Both the position numbers and the translations under genes were made by a program. The notes under the pieces were generated by a model. That model searched no databases, had not been told where the DNA came from, and worked only from the letters and a program-made list of their open reading frames with translations. 64,000 nucleotides of DNA from Galbitalea sp. SE-J8 (GTDB lineage Bacteria; Actinomycetota; Actinomycetes; Actinomycetales; Microbacteriaceae), in NCBI RefSeq assembly GCF_030345695.1, contig NZ_JAUASV010000003.1, forward strand, positions 162,305-226,304. The letters are read 5' to 3'. This document shows, one piece after another, positions 8,110-16,287 of this stretch. How positions within the stretch are numbered: the stretch's first letter is position 1; each line of letters opens with the position of its first letter.

Positions 8110-9431
8110 GAGACCTTCCCTCCCGTCACGACGGTCGGCGGCACGAGCTTGCCCGGGTTGAGCAGCCCGTCGGGGTCCGTGCGCGTGGCGAGCTCGCGCG
8201 TGCGATCCGGGTGGAAGTCGACGAACCACTGGTGCGGGTTGTGGAAGCCCACGCCGAGCGCGAGGAGCTTGTCGAAGCCGGCGTAGACCTCGTCCTCGCT
8301 CACGTACTCGCCGGCGAGCATTCCGATCGGGCGGCCGTGCTGGCTCTCGATGTGCAGCATCCCGCCGGGGTAGACGGCCTGCACGTCGTCGATGCGCGTG
8401 ACGAGCGCGTCGCCCGACACCTCGACGTGGAAGTACGTGTCGGGGTACGCCTTCTGCAGCCACTCGATCGGGTGGTTGTAGCTCACCATCGAGATCTTCA
8501 TCGTCTCGATGGGGCCCTCGGTGACGTCCTCCACCCGACCGCCGACCGACTCGACGAGCCGGGTGGCCTCGTCGAGGGTCGCGACGTCGAGGATCGCCCG
8601 CAGGCTCGCGCGGCCGTCGGCGAGACCCGGCACGCGCGGCAGCGCATCGGAGAGGATCGGGTTGTCGGCGCTCGTCAGGCGCGGCGTCGGCTCGAGCAGC
8701 GCGAACGGGTGGATGAGCGCGAGAGCGTCCTCGAACCGGTCGAAGCTCGCGTAGAAGCCGCGCCAGTCCTGCAGCGGCTCGAGCCGGACCGTGGCGCGGG
8801 CGATGATGCCCGCGGTGCCGTAGGTGTGCACGTAGGGCTGGGCGTCCTCGCCCTCGACGTGCACGAGCTCGCCGCCGCTCGCCGGGTGGGCCACGTCGAG
8901 CGCGAGCACGAAGCCGTCGGAGTTGGACGCGTGCCGGATGCTGCCGGTTCCGCCCGATCCGCCGGACAGGAACCCGCCGAGGGTCGAGTTCGCGGTCGAC
9001 GGGTACATCAGCAGCTGCTGGCCGGTCGCGATCGCGGCCTGCTCGAGCGCCGCCATCGGCGCTCCCGCGTCGGCGACGAGGTAGCCGTCGCCGACCTCGA
9101 CGATCGCGCGGGCGCGGCTCGTGTCGAGCACGAGACCGCCCGCGAACGGGATCGCCTGCCCGTAGTTGCCGGTGCCCTTGCCGCGGGGCGTGATCGGCAC
9201 CCCGTGCCGAACGGATGCCGCGACCGTCGCGGCGATCGCGGCGGCATCCGTCGGCCAGGCCACGAGGTCGGCGTGTCCGAGGGGCAGCTTCTCGCTGATC
9301 ACCGGGGAGAGGTAGGCGCCGTCGACGGAGGCGCGGTCGAGCGCGCGGTCCTCGCGGCTGACGCTCTTCTCGCCGAGCAGCTCGATGAGCTCGGCGTGCA
9401 GGCCGTCGATGTCGGGGGAGTTCTGGGGCAT
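8106..9431 (-). CDS. FAD-binding oxidase (PCMH-type, GlcD-like)
   Basis: 441 residues. The N-terminal PCMH FAD-binding domain shows PRGKGTGNYGQAIPF (about residue 82), VADAGAPMAALEQA and STANSTLGGFLSGGSGG (about 143-160). A substrate-binding half follows, ending with VGFHNPHQWFVDF and a DPDGLLNPGKL tail typical of FAD-linked oxidase C-terminal domains. It should oxidise a hydroxy-acid, amine or heterocycle. It lies downstream of the ABC importer genes and overlaps the creatininase-family gene by four bases. A 30-bp palindrome separates it from the upstream substrate-binding-protein gene, so it may be expressed at a different level from the importer. Confidence 0.85.
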   Translation of the reverse strand: MPQNSPDIDGLHAELIELLGEKSVSREDRALDRASVDGAYLSPVISEKLPLGHADLVAWPTDAAAIAATVAASVRHGVPITPRGKGTGNYGQAIPFAGGLVLDTSRARAIVEVGDGYLVADAGAPMAALEQAAIATGQQLLMYPSTANSTLGGFLSGGSGGTGSIRHASNSDGFVLALDVAHPASGGELVHVEGEDAQPYVHTYGTAGIIARATVRLEPLQDWRGFYASFDRFEDALALIHPFALLEPTPRLTSADNPILSDALPRVPGLADGRASLRAILDVATLDEATRLVESVGGRVEDVTEGPIETMKISMVSYNHPIEWLQKAYPDTYFHVEVSGDALVTRIDDVQAVYPGGMLHIESQHGRPIGMLAGEYVSEDEVYAGFDKLLALGVGFHNPHQWFVDFHPDRTRELATRTDPDGLLNPGKLVPPTVVTGGKVS

Positions 9432-9480
9432 TCGTGGTGCTTTCGGTGGGCTGAGTGGTCCCCATGGGGACGAGTGGGGC

Positions 9481-9510
9481 GGCGAGTGGTCCCCGTGGGG
9501 ACCACTCGCC
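9481..9510 (-). terminator. 30-bp perfect palindrome (14-bp arms) in the operon
   Basis: Bases 9481-9494 are the exact reverse complement of 9497-9510, with a two-base centre (GT). A second, perfect 14-bp palindrome GTCCCCATGGGGAC lies at 9458-9471. Both sit between the substrate-binding-protein gene and the FAD oxidase gene, both read on the minus strand. No U-tract follows. The likely role is a partial terminator or RNA-stability hairpin that lets the abundant binding protein be expressed above the downstream enzymes. Confidence 0.6.
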
Positions 9511-9523
9511 GGCCCGGGGGGCG

Positions 9524-10714
9524 TCAGAATCCGATCGACGTGTCGATGAACTCGTTGGTGGCGATGTCCTTGACGGTCAGACCGGACTTCGGCGGCGTGC
9601 CCTGCTCGGTGAAGATCGGCGTGGTGTCGTCGATCACCTTCTGCACGCGCTCGTCGGTCATGTCACCCATGTAGTCGTTGTCGCCGTTGCCGACGAGTCC
9701 GACGCTCTTCATGGTGTCGACCGAGTAGTCGGCCTCGCCCTGGTCGTAGATCCAGCCGTTGTCGTACTGCTTGACGAGGTCGAGGATGAGCGCGTTGGCC
9801 TTGGTCGGGTCCTTGAAGTAGTCGACCTCCGCCTGCTGCAGCACGGGCACGAGCTCCTTGAGGCACGGCGTGAGCTTCTCCAGGTCGGCCGAGCGCACCG
9901 ACATCGCCGAGGCGTAGATCGGGTAGCCGGTGTCGTTGACGAGCTGGTACTTCACGTCGAAGGACGCTCCGTCGAGCGAGTTCTTGTAGAGGTAGGGCTC
10001 GGCCGAGGCGAAGCCCTGCTGCGCGTCCTTGCCCTTGTTCGCGACGAAGTTCGCCGGCGTGCCGTCGTAGCTGCCGTCGGTGACCTTCTCGTCGAGCACG
10101 CCCGCGCCGATGAGGTACGACATGTAGGCGGATCCGCCGAAGTAGCGGATGACGCCGCCCGAGCTCTCGAGCGCGGTGCCGAGCGACTTGATGTCGGTCA
10201 CGTCGGGGTAGGTCTTCGGGTCCCACATGATCATGATCGGGCTCTTGTCGAGCGGCGCGAACACGGCCGTGGTCGGGAACTGGTCCGACAGCTGCACGGC
10301 CTCGTCCGTCGTGACGTAGCCGAGCGTGATCGAGGTGTCGGCGTACATCTGGCTCGTGACCGTCTGGTAGCCGATCGCCGGTCCGCCCGAGCGGATCTCG
10401 ACGTTCACGCCCGTGGGCTTGCCGCCGGACATGAGCGGGCCCGAGACGGTCGCGTTCGCGGCGTCGACCGTGTAGTCGTCGCCGAGCAGCTCGTAGAGGT
10501 GGCCGTGCTCCGACTCCGGGTTCCAGTCGGTCTGGATGACGACGTTCGCCGGGCAGACGCTCGACAGGTCGACGCCGTCGGCCGCCGCGCTCGGGGCGCT
10601 GCTCCCGCCGTCGGCGCCCGTGGTGTCGACGGCGTTACAGGCCGCGAGGGCCAGGGTGGCCACGAGGGTGAGGCCGATGGCGGCCGCCCCCCGTGCTGCT
10701 GTGCGTGTGCGCAT
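9524..10714 (-). CDS. ABC transporter substrate-binding lipoprotein (NMT1/THI5-like)
   Basis: 396 residues. It begins MRTRTAARG, a hydrophobic stretch, and the lipobox LALAAC, so it is a membrane-anchored lipoprotein. The mature part resembles binding proteins for nitrate, taurine, thiamine-pyrimidine and related compounds: VVIQTDWNPESEHG near the start, then GGKPTGVNVEI, TLGYVTTDEAVQ and PIMIMWDPKTYPD. Permease and ATPase genes of the same importer type follow upstream in the operon order. The neighbouring cytosine-deaminase-like and creatininase-like enzymes suggest a pyrimidine- or creatinine-like ligand, but this is inferred. Confidence 0.85.
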   Translation of the reverse strand: MRTRTAARGAAAIGLTLVATLALAACNAVDTTGADGGSSAPSAAADGVDLSSVCPANVVIQTDWNPESEHGHLYELLGDDYTVDAANATVSGPLMSGGKPTGVNVEIRSGGPAIGYQTVTSQMYADTSITLGYVTTDEAVQLSDQFPTTAVFAPLDKSPIMIMWDPKTYPDVTDIKSLGTALESSGGVIRYFGGSAYMSYLIGAGVLDEKVTDGSYDGTPANFVANKGKDAQQGFASAEPYLYKNSLDGASFDVKYQLVNDTGYPIYASAMSVRSADLEKLTPCLKELVPVLQQAEVDYFKDPTKANALILDLVKQYDNGWIYDQGEADYSVDTMKSVGLVGNGDNDYMGDMTDERVQKVIDDTTPIFTEQGTPPKSGLTVKDIATNEFIDTSIGF

Positions 10715-10830
10715 GGTGCTCCTTGGGTCGAAAGGTGATGCGTGCGGGATGGGTGATGCGGGGTGGTGCTGTGGTGCAGTGGCGACGGATGCGGCATCCG
10801 TCCCCGGTTCGGCCCGGCGCCGGTGCGGCG

Positions 10831-11694
10831 TCAGCCGAAGTCGTACCAGCGGCCGATCGCGAGGCGACCGAGCAGGCCGAAGAGCAGGAACACGACGACG
10901 CCGAGCAGCGACGCGGTGAGGATGGCGGCGTACAGGTCGGCGGACTGCAGCCGCGACGCGTAGTTGTAGATGAGCACGCCGATGCCGGGGTCGCCGCGCT
11001 TGAAGAACTGGTCGCCGACGATCGCGCCGATCACGGAGAGCCCGGCCGCGTTGCGCAGGCCGACGAAGATGAGCGGCAGCGCCGACGGGAACTGCAGCTT
11101 GATGAGGCGCGTGAGCCGCGACGCGCCCTGCAGCTGGAACAGCTCGCGCTGCCCGCGCTCGGCCGACTGCAGGCCGAAGAGCGTGTTCGACACCATCGGG
11201 AACAGCGAGATCATCACCGTGACGACGATGCGCGCGGGGGTGTTGTAGCCGATCGAGATGCCGATGAGCGGCACGAGCGCGAGGATCGGGATGCACTGCA
11301 GGATCACCGCGTACGGGTACAGCGAGCGCTCGAGCCACTTCGCCTGCGACATGAGCACGGCCCACACGACGCCGATGACGATCGCGATCGCGAGGCCGAT
11401 GAGCATCACCTGGATGGTGTTGAGCGTGTACGCGAAGATCTCCAGCCGGCGGGCCGGGTCGAGGAACCAGTGCTCGAACACGAGGTGCGGGTAGGGCAGG
11501 ACGAACGACCGGCCCTGGGCGTCGAACATCGCCGCGCCCGCGTACCAGAGCGCGATGATGAGCACGAGCACACCGAGCGGCGGCAGGACGACGCGGGCGC
11601 GCGTGAAGCTCGCGCGCGCCCGCGCCATCCGTGCGTTCGCGATCGCGACGCTCTCGCTGCCGGTCGGCACCTGGACCGCTCCGAGCTCGGCCAT
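10831..11694 (-). CDS. ABC transporter permease (SsuC/TauC type)
   Basis: 287 residues with about six membrane segments: near 35-58, 88-112, 124-145, 150-172, 215-240 and 255-280. The EAA-like loop GASRLTRLIKLQFPSALPLI (about residue 195-215) docks to the ATPase. The size and loop match binding-protein-dependent permeases for nitrate, sulfonate, taurine and pyrimidine precursors. Its ATG overlaps the ATPase stop in a TGATG junction. The 116-bp gap to the binding-protein gene contains the inverted pair ACGGATGC-G-GCATCCGT near 10788, which may form a small hairpin. Confidence 0.88.
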   Translation of the reverse strand: MAELGAVQVPTGSESVAIANARMARARASFTRARVVLPPLGVLVLIIALWYAGAAMFDAQGRSFVLPYPHLVFEHWFLDPARRLEIFAYTLNTIQVMLIGLAIAIVIGVVWAVLMSQAKWLERSLYPYAVILQCIPILALVPLIGISIGYNTPARIVVTVMISLFPMVSNTLFGLQSAERGQRELFQLQGASRLTRLIKLQFPSALPLIFVGLRNAAGLSVIGAIVGDQFFKRGDPGIGVLIYNYASRLQSADLYAAILTASLLGVVVFLLFGLLGRLAIGRWYDFG

Positions 11695-12476
11695 CAGCGG
11701 TGTCCTTCCTTGAGCGCGTGGGAGACCTCGCCGACGAGCTCGCCGAACTCGGCGGTGAAACGGATGTCGGGGTCGCGTGGCATCGGGAACGGCACGTCGA
11801 ACGCGCGGACGATCGATCCGGGCCGGCCGGACATCACGATGACCTTCGTGGAGAGGTACACCGCCTCGCTCACCGAGTGGGTGATGAACAGCCCGGCGAA
11901 CTGCTTCTCGACGAACAGCCGCAGCAGCTCGTCGTTGAGGCGCTCGCGGGTGATCTCGTCGAGGGCGCCGAACGGCTCGTCGAACAGGAACAGCTCGGGG
12001 TCGAGCGTGAGCGAGCGGGCGAGCGAGGTGCGCATCCGCATGCCGCCGGAGAGCTGCTTGGGCAGGCTCTTCTCGAAGCCGGTGAGGCCGACGAGGTCGA
12101 TCGCCTCCTGCGCCTTCGCGGCCCGCGCGGCCTTCGGCGTCTTGTGCAGCTCGGCGAGCAGCTCGACGTTGGCGCGCACGCTGCGCCACGGCAGCAGGGT
12201 CGCGTCCTGGAAGACGTAGCCGATGCGGTCGGTGGCGACCGAGGCGGTGCCATGCGACGCCGCCTCGAGTCCGGATGCGATGCGCAGCAGGGTCGACTTG
12301 CCGCAGCCGGACGGTCCCACGACGGAGACGAACTCGCCGCGCTGCACGGTGAGGTCGACGCCGTGCAGCGCGACAGTCCCGTTCGGGAAGGTCATGGCGA
12401 CGTCGCGGAAGTCGAGCAGGGTCGACGTCGGCGCGGGGCCGGGCGCGGTGCTGGGCGGCGGAGCGGTGATGGTCAT
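11694..12476 (-). CDS. ABC transporter ATP-binding protein (SsuB/TauB type)
   Basis: 260 residues with a full set of motifs: Walker A GPSGCGKST (about 62), Q-loop GYVFQDATLLPW (about 100), signature LSGGMRMRTSLARSL (about 150), Walker B LFLFDEPFGALD (about 170) and H-loop FITHS (about 205). The sequence VFQDATLLPW is characteristic of the nitrate/sulfonate/taurine importer group. It starts two bases after the deaminase stop, and its stop overlaps the permease start. It powers the importer made with the permease at 10831-11694 and the binding protein at 9524-10714. Confidence 0.92.
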   Translation of the reverse strand: MTITAPPPSTAPGPAPTSTLLDFRDVAMTFPNGTVALHGVDLTVQRGEFVSVVGPSGCGKSTLLRIASGLEAASHGTASVATDRIGYVFQDATLLPWRSVRANVELLAELHKTPKAARAAKAQEAIDLVGLTGFEKSLPKQLSGGMRMRTSLARSLTLDPELFLFDEPFGALDEITRERLNDELLRLFVEKQFAGLFITHSVSEAVYLSTKVIVMSGRPGSIVRAFDVPFPMPRDPDIRFTAEFGELVGEVSHALKEGHR

Positions 12477-12478
12477 GA

Positions 12479-13765
12479 TCAGCTCGCTTGTTCGAGGGGC
12501 ACGGACGGGGGCAGGGACAGGGGTGCTGAGCGGCGGGCGGGCACGGCGGTCTCCGTCGTCGCGACGGTGCGGGAGACGAGGCGGCCGCGGTGGATGACGA
12601 GCCGGCCCACGGGGCCGGAGGCGACGGCATCCGCGAGGCCGGTGGCGCGCACGGCGAGGAACTCGGCGGCCGAGCCGGGGGCGATGCGCGCGTCGGGCAG
12701 GCGCATGACGTCGCGCGCGCCGACGCTCACCGCGTCGTACGCCTCGGTGAGCGTGAGGTGCCCGGCGGTGATGAGCAGGGATGCCGTCTCGAGCGCGTCG
12801 GAGCGGCCGACCGGGTTGAACGGGTCGCGCACGTTGTCGGCCCCGGCGCCGACGCGCACGCCCGCGTCGAGCAGGGCGCGCAGCGCGGTGAGCCCGCGCG
12901 GGGTGGCGACCGGGTCGTCCCAGCCCTGCAGGTAGAGGTTCGTGATGGGCAGCGAGATGACGCCGAGGTCGCTCGCCGCCACCTCCGCGACGACCTCGGC
13001 GAGCTCGTCGAGCGGGAGCGTGCCGAGGCGCACGCAGTGCCCGGCGCTCGCGTTCCTCGACCAGCCGCGCACGAGGCGCGCGAACTCGACGATCGTGAGC
13101 GGGCCGTGCAGCGACTCGTCGGTGTGCAGGTCGGCGCCGACGTCGCGGCGCTCGGCGATCGCCACGAGCCGGCGCAGGTCGGCGAGCGGCTCGGGCGCGA
13201 GGTGCGGAGCGCCCCCGACGAGGTCGACGCCGAGGTCGAGCGCGCCCTCGACGACGGCGTCGGACGCCTCCGAGCTCGCGAGCGCGACGAGCTCGAGGTC
13301 GACGATGCCGGCGAGCCGCTCGCGCACGCCGACGAGTGCCCGCACGCCGCGCAGCGGGTCGCCCGTGCGCAGCAGGTCGACGTGCGAGCGGATGGCGGTC
13401 GTGCCGCGCTGCACCATCGCGAGCACCTGGGCCTCGGCCCGTTCGGCGATGGACTCCTCGGTCATGGTCGCCGTGTAGGCGACCCAGGACTCGATGGCCC
13501 GTTCGAGGTCGCCCATCGGCGGCTCGATGAGGTCCCAGCTGAGCGCCTTGTCGAGGTGCGCGTGCGGTTCGGCCGGGGCCGGCAGCAGCACAAAGCCGTC
13601 GAGGTCGAGGGTCGCGCCGGCGTCCGCCGCATCGGCCGTGTCGCCCGCGCCCCCCGCGGGCGACACGGCGCTGACGCGATCGCCGTCGAGCTCGACGTCG
13701 ACGAGCCGGCCGTCGGCGAGACGTGCCCCCGTGAGACGGGAGACGCGCAGTGGCAGAGCGGACAT
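12479..13765 (-). CDS. Cytosine deaminase-like amidohydrolase
   Basis: 428 residues from ATG 13765. Metal and catalytic motifs of the CodA group are visible: PHAHLDKAL (about 62), ADLHTDES (about 190), SAGHCVRLG (about 220) and GADNVRDPFNPVG (about 290), where the Asp of CodA HDDV is retained although the preceding His is Ala. Such enzymes deaminate cytosine, creatinine, isoguanine or triazines. It is the first gene of the minus-strand operon; the palindrome at 13843-13861 lies about 78 bp upstream, and an XRE-cupin regulator is divergent. Replacement of HDDV by ADNV means the substrate may differ from cytosine. Confidence is high for family, low for substrate. Confidence 0.8.
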   Translation of the reverse strand: MSALPLRVSRLTGARLADGRLVDVELDGDRVSAVSPAGGAGDTADAADAGATLDLDGFVLLPAPAEPHAHLDKALSWDLIEPPMGDLERAIESWVAYTATMTEESIAERAEAQVLAMVQRGTTAIRSHVDLLRTGDPLRGVRALVGVRERLAGIVDLELVALASSEASDAVVEGALDLGVDLVGGAPHLAPEPLADLRRLVAIAERRDVGADLHTDESLHGPLTIVEFARLVRGWSRNASAGHCVRLGTLPLDELAEVVAEVAASDLGVISLPITNLYLQGWDDPVATPRGLTALRALLDAGVRVGAGADNVRDPFNPVGRSDALETASLLITAGHLTLTEAYDAVSVGARDVMRLPDARIAPGSAAEFLAVRATGLADAVASGPVGRLVIHRGRLVSRTVATTETAVPARRSAPLSLPPSVPLEQAS

Positions 13766-13842
13766 GCGGCCTCCCTCGGTCTCGGGGACGGCATCCGCTG
13801 CGTCGGGGCGGCCGTCGGTTGCGCTCGGTTGAGCGATTCCAA

Positions 13843-13861
13843 ATGTTGATAGCGTCAACAT
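13843..13861. promoter_or_regulatory. Palindromic operator ATGTTGA-N5-TCAACAT
   Basis: A perfect 7-bp inverted repeat (13843-13849 and 13855-13861) with a 5-bp centre lies in the divergent intergenic region between the deaminase operon and the XRE-cupin regulator. It is the most AT-rich spot in the area. Symmetry, location and AT-rich half-sites fit a dimeric repressor or activator, most simply the regulator encoded next to it. On the minus strand TTGACG is part of the site, so it may overlap a promoter, but no confident -35/-10 pair was found. Confidence 0.65.
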
Positions 13862-13997
13862 CGATCACGGTACGAGCGCCCCGTTTCCGTCGTGTAACGC
13901 GGCAGTTTCGTTCCGGGTCATCCGGCCACGATCCGGCCACGGCGCGTGATATCCATGGGACGGCCGGAGACGAGCGAGACGAGCGAGGGGAGGGCGA

Positions 13998-14582
13998 GTG
14001 GGGGAGACGCACGCGATCGACGCGCAGACCACGCGCCTCGGCGCCCGCATCCGTGACCTCCGCCGGGGCCGATCGCTCACCCTCGCGCAGCTCGCCCAGC
14101 TCGCCGGCCTGTCGCATCCGTTCCTCTCGCAGGTCGAGCGCGGGCTCGCGCGCGCCAGCATGGGATCGCTCGACCGCATCGTGCACGCGCTCGGCTCCAG
14201 CCAGGTCGAGCTGTTCGCGTCGATCGACGACGAGCAGCGGTTCGCCGGTCAGCCCGCGGTCACCGTGACGCGCGCGACCGACGGCACCCACGCCAAATAC
14301 GGCCTCACCGACGGGCGGATGCTCGTGCACGGCACCCGGCGGTTCGTGCCCGTCGAGATCGCGAGCCGCATCACCGACTTCGGCGAGTACTTCCGCCACG
14401 ACGAGGACGAGTGGGTGTACGCCATCGAGGGCCGCGTCGCCATCGACCTCGAGGGCAAGCCGCTCACCGTGCTCGCCCCGGGCGACTCGATCTACTTCGC
14501 GGGCGGCATCGGCCACCGCTGGGCGTCGCCGGACGGAGAGCCGTACCGCGCCATCACCATCAAGGAGGCCCGCCGGTCATGA
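13998..14582 (+). CDS. XRE-family transcriptional regulator with cupin domain
   Basis: 194 residues from GTG 13998. An N-terminal helix-turn-helix (about 13-60; TLAQLAQLAGLSHPFLSQVE is the recognition region) is followed by a C-terminal cupin barrel (about 115-185; RHDEDEWVYAIEGRVAID, then PGDSIYFAGGIGHRW). This architecture senses a small molecule through the cupin and often controls catabolic or polyamine/amino-acid operons. It is transcribed away from the deaminase-transporter operon and shares the palindrome at 13843-13861. Its stop overlaps an ATG (ATGA, 14579-14582) that may be the ancestral start of the reductase gene now found 500 bp further on. Confidence 0.9.
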   Translation: MGETHAIDAQTTRLGARIRDLRRGRSLTLAQLAQLAGLSHPFLSQVERGLARASMGSLDRIVHALGSSQVELFASIDDEQRFAGQPAVTVTRATDGTHAKYGLTDGRMLVHGTRRFVPVEIASRITDFGEYFRHDEDEWVYAIEGRVAIDLEGKPLTVLAPGDSIYFAGGIGHRWASPDGEPYRAITIKEARRS

Positions 14583-15083
14583 GCTCACGTACCCGCTGGT
14601 CGGCGGCGTCCGCGTCCGCTGGTCGAGGAGCGCCGCGTCTTGAGACCACGGGCCCGTCGCCGTCCGTTGGTCGAGGAGCGCCGCGAGCGGAGCGAGTGTC
14701 GCGTCTCGAGACCACTCGTCCGCGGACCGAGCCGTGGTGGTCTCGAGACGCGGGCGACGCTTCGCGCCGCGCGCTCCTCGACCGGCGGGGGCGCCGTTCT
14801 CGCTGGTCGGCGGCGTCGCCGTCCGTTGGTCGAGGAGCGCCGCGAGCGGAGCGAGTGTCGCGTCTCGAGACCACTCGCCTGTCGCCGTCCGCTGGTCGAG
14901 GAGCGCCGCGAGCGGAGCGAGTGTCGCGTCTCGAGACCACTCGTCCGTCGACCGAGCGGTGGTGGTCTCGAGACGCGGGCGACGCTTCGCGCCGCGCGCT
15001 CCTCGACCGGCGGGGGCGAGACCGCCGTTCCGCGCCATCACGCCGTGCCGTCACGAGGGGGGAGGCCCGCCGGTCATGAGCTC
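14564..15083. repeat. REP-like repeat block flanked by a 23-bp direct repeat
   Basis: Between the regulator and the reductase lies about 490 bp of alternating REP-like units: GGTCGAGGAGCGCC...GTCTCGAGACCAC and the inverse GTGGTCTCGAGACGCG...CGCTCCTCGACC. The outer limits are identical 23-mers, 14564-14586 and 15061-15083, beginning GGAGGCCCGCCGG and ending CATGAGCTC. Similarity extends further left (CCGTNCCGCGCCATCAC in both). The copy at the left is the end of the regulator gene; the right copy provides the start of the reductase gene. No coding potential is supported in between. Confidence 0.85.
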
Positions 15084-16032
15084 CGCCGCACCCGAGCGCC
15101 GCGTGCGCGTCGCCGCCGTCGTTCCGCTCACCGCCGACGTCGTGCAGGTCGATCTGGTCTCCGACCTGCGCGCGCTGCCGCCCGCGACGCCCGGCTCGCA
15201 CATCGACGTGCGGATGGCGGACGGCGTCGAGCGCCAGTACTCCCTGCTCGCCGCGCCGCCGGGCGTGTGGCGCATCGCGGTGCTGCGCGAGAGCGCCGGG
15301 CGGGGCGGCTCCGAATGGATGCACACCGCGGTCGCCGCGGGCGACGAGCTGCGCATCCGCGGCGCGCGCAACCTGTTCGCGTTCGCGCCCGCGGCATCCG
15401 TGCCCGTGGTGTTCCTCGCGGCCGGGATCGGCATCACGCCGATCACGTCGATGATCGCGGATGCCGTCGCGCGCGGCCTGGACTGGTCGCTGCACTACTC
15501 GGGCTCGACCCGGTCGCGCATGGCCCTCGTCGACGCGCTCGCCGCGGCGCATCCGGACCGCGTGACCGCGCACGTCTCCGACGAGGGCACGCGTCTGGAC
15601 CTCGCGGCGCTGGCCGCCACGCTGCCGACGGATGCCGCGGTCTACGCGTGCGGGCCGGCGCACTACCTCGACGCGGTCGAGTCCGCGCTCGCGCCCGTCG
15701 TCGGGCCGGACGGCGTGCACGTCGAGCGCTTCGAGGCGAAGGACCTCACGCCGCCCGTCTACCCGTACCCGTTCGAGGTCGAGCTCGCGCTCACCGGGGT
15801 GACGGTGGAGGTGCCGCCGGAACGGTCGATCCTCGAGGTCGCCGAGGAGGCGGGGGCGTTCGTGCTCTCCAGCTGCCGCGAGGGAACCTGCGGCACGTGC
15901 GAGACGGAGGTCATCGAGGGCGAGGTCGACCACCGCGACTCGATCCTCACGCCCGCAGAGCAGGCGGAGAACCGGGTGATGTACGTGTGCGTCTCGCGCG
16001 CGGCCTGCCCGCGGCTCGTGCTCGACCTGTAG
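15076..16032 (+). CDS. PDR/VanB-type ferredoxin reductase (flavin, NAD, 2Fe-2S)
   Basis: 318 residues. Order of domains: FMN/FAD-binding barrel (RQYSLLAAP near 55), NAD-binding domain (LAAGIGITPITSMI near 115; VYACGPAHYLD near 195) and a C-terminal plant-type 2Fe-2S domain with C-x4-C-x2-C (SCREGTCGTCE) and a fourth Cys in VMYVCVS. This is the phthalate-dioxygenase-reductase layout, which passes electrons from NADH to a Rieske oxygenase or demethylase. No oxygenase component is seen in this window, so its partner is elsewhere or non-classical. It was probably once coupled to the regulator gene, whose 3' end is duplicated just before its ATG. Confidence 0.88.
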   Translation: MSSAAPERRVRVAAVVPLTADVVQVDLVSDLRALPPATPGSHIDVRMADGVERQYSLLAAPPGVWRIAVLRESAGRGGSEWMHTAVAAGDELRIRGARNLFAFAPAASVPVVFLAAGIGITPITSMIADAVARGLDWSLHYSGSTRSRMALVDALAAAHPDRVTAHVSDEGTRLDLAALAATLPTDAAVYACGPAHYLDAVESALAPVVGPDGVHVERFEAKDLTPPVYPYPFEVELALTGVTVEVPPERSILEVAEEAGAFVLSSCREGTCGTCETEVIEGEVDHRDSILTPAEQAENRVMYVCVSRAACPRLVLDL

Positions 16033-16087
16033 GTCGAGGCGTCCCACGATCTACCCCTCGTTGGTCGGGGTGCTGCGGTCTCGCCTC

Positions 16088-16260
16088 CGCTGGTCGAGGA
16101 GCGCGCGGCGCGAAGCGTCGCTCGCGTCTCGAGGCCACCACGGATCGTTCGGGGAACGGGTGGTTTCGAGACGCGTCCTCGCTTCGCTCGGGCGCTCCTC
16201 AACCAGCGGGGCCGCGCTCCTCAACCAGCGGGGGCGGCGCTCCTCGACCAGCGGGAAGGC
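16088..16260. repeat. REP-like repeat cluster between convergent genes
   Basis: Contains GCTGGTCGAGGAGCGCG...GTCTCGAGGCC, then TTTCGAGACGCGTCC...GGGCGCTCCTCAACCAGCGG, then two shorter copies of GCTCCTCAACCAGCGG / GCTCCTCGACCAGCGG. It lies between the ends of the reductase and amidohydrolase genes. The second form (TTTCGAGACGCG...CTCAACCAGCGG) is the same variant that has expanded inside the NRPS gene at 44.1 kb. Confidence 0.8.
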
Positions 16261-16287
16261 GGGCGCCGCCGACCAGCGGGGAGCTCG

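Noticed and set aside
11694..14516. 940-codon minus-strand frame continuing upstream of the ATPase gene
   Set aside because: Only the last 260 codons match a protein family; the upstream part is a shadow of the deaminase and regulator genes.
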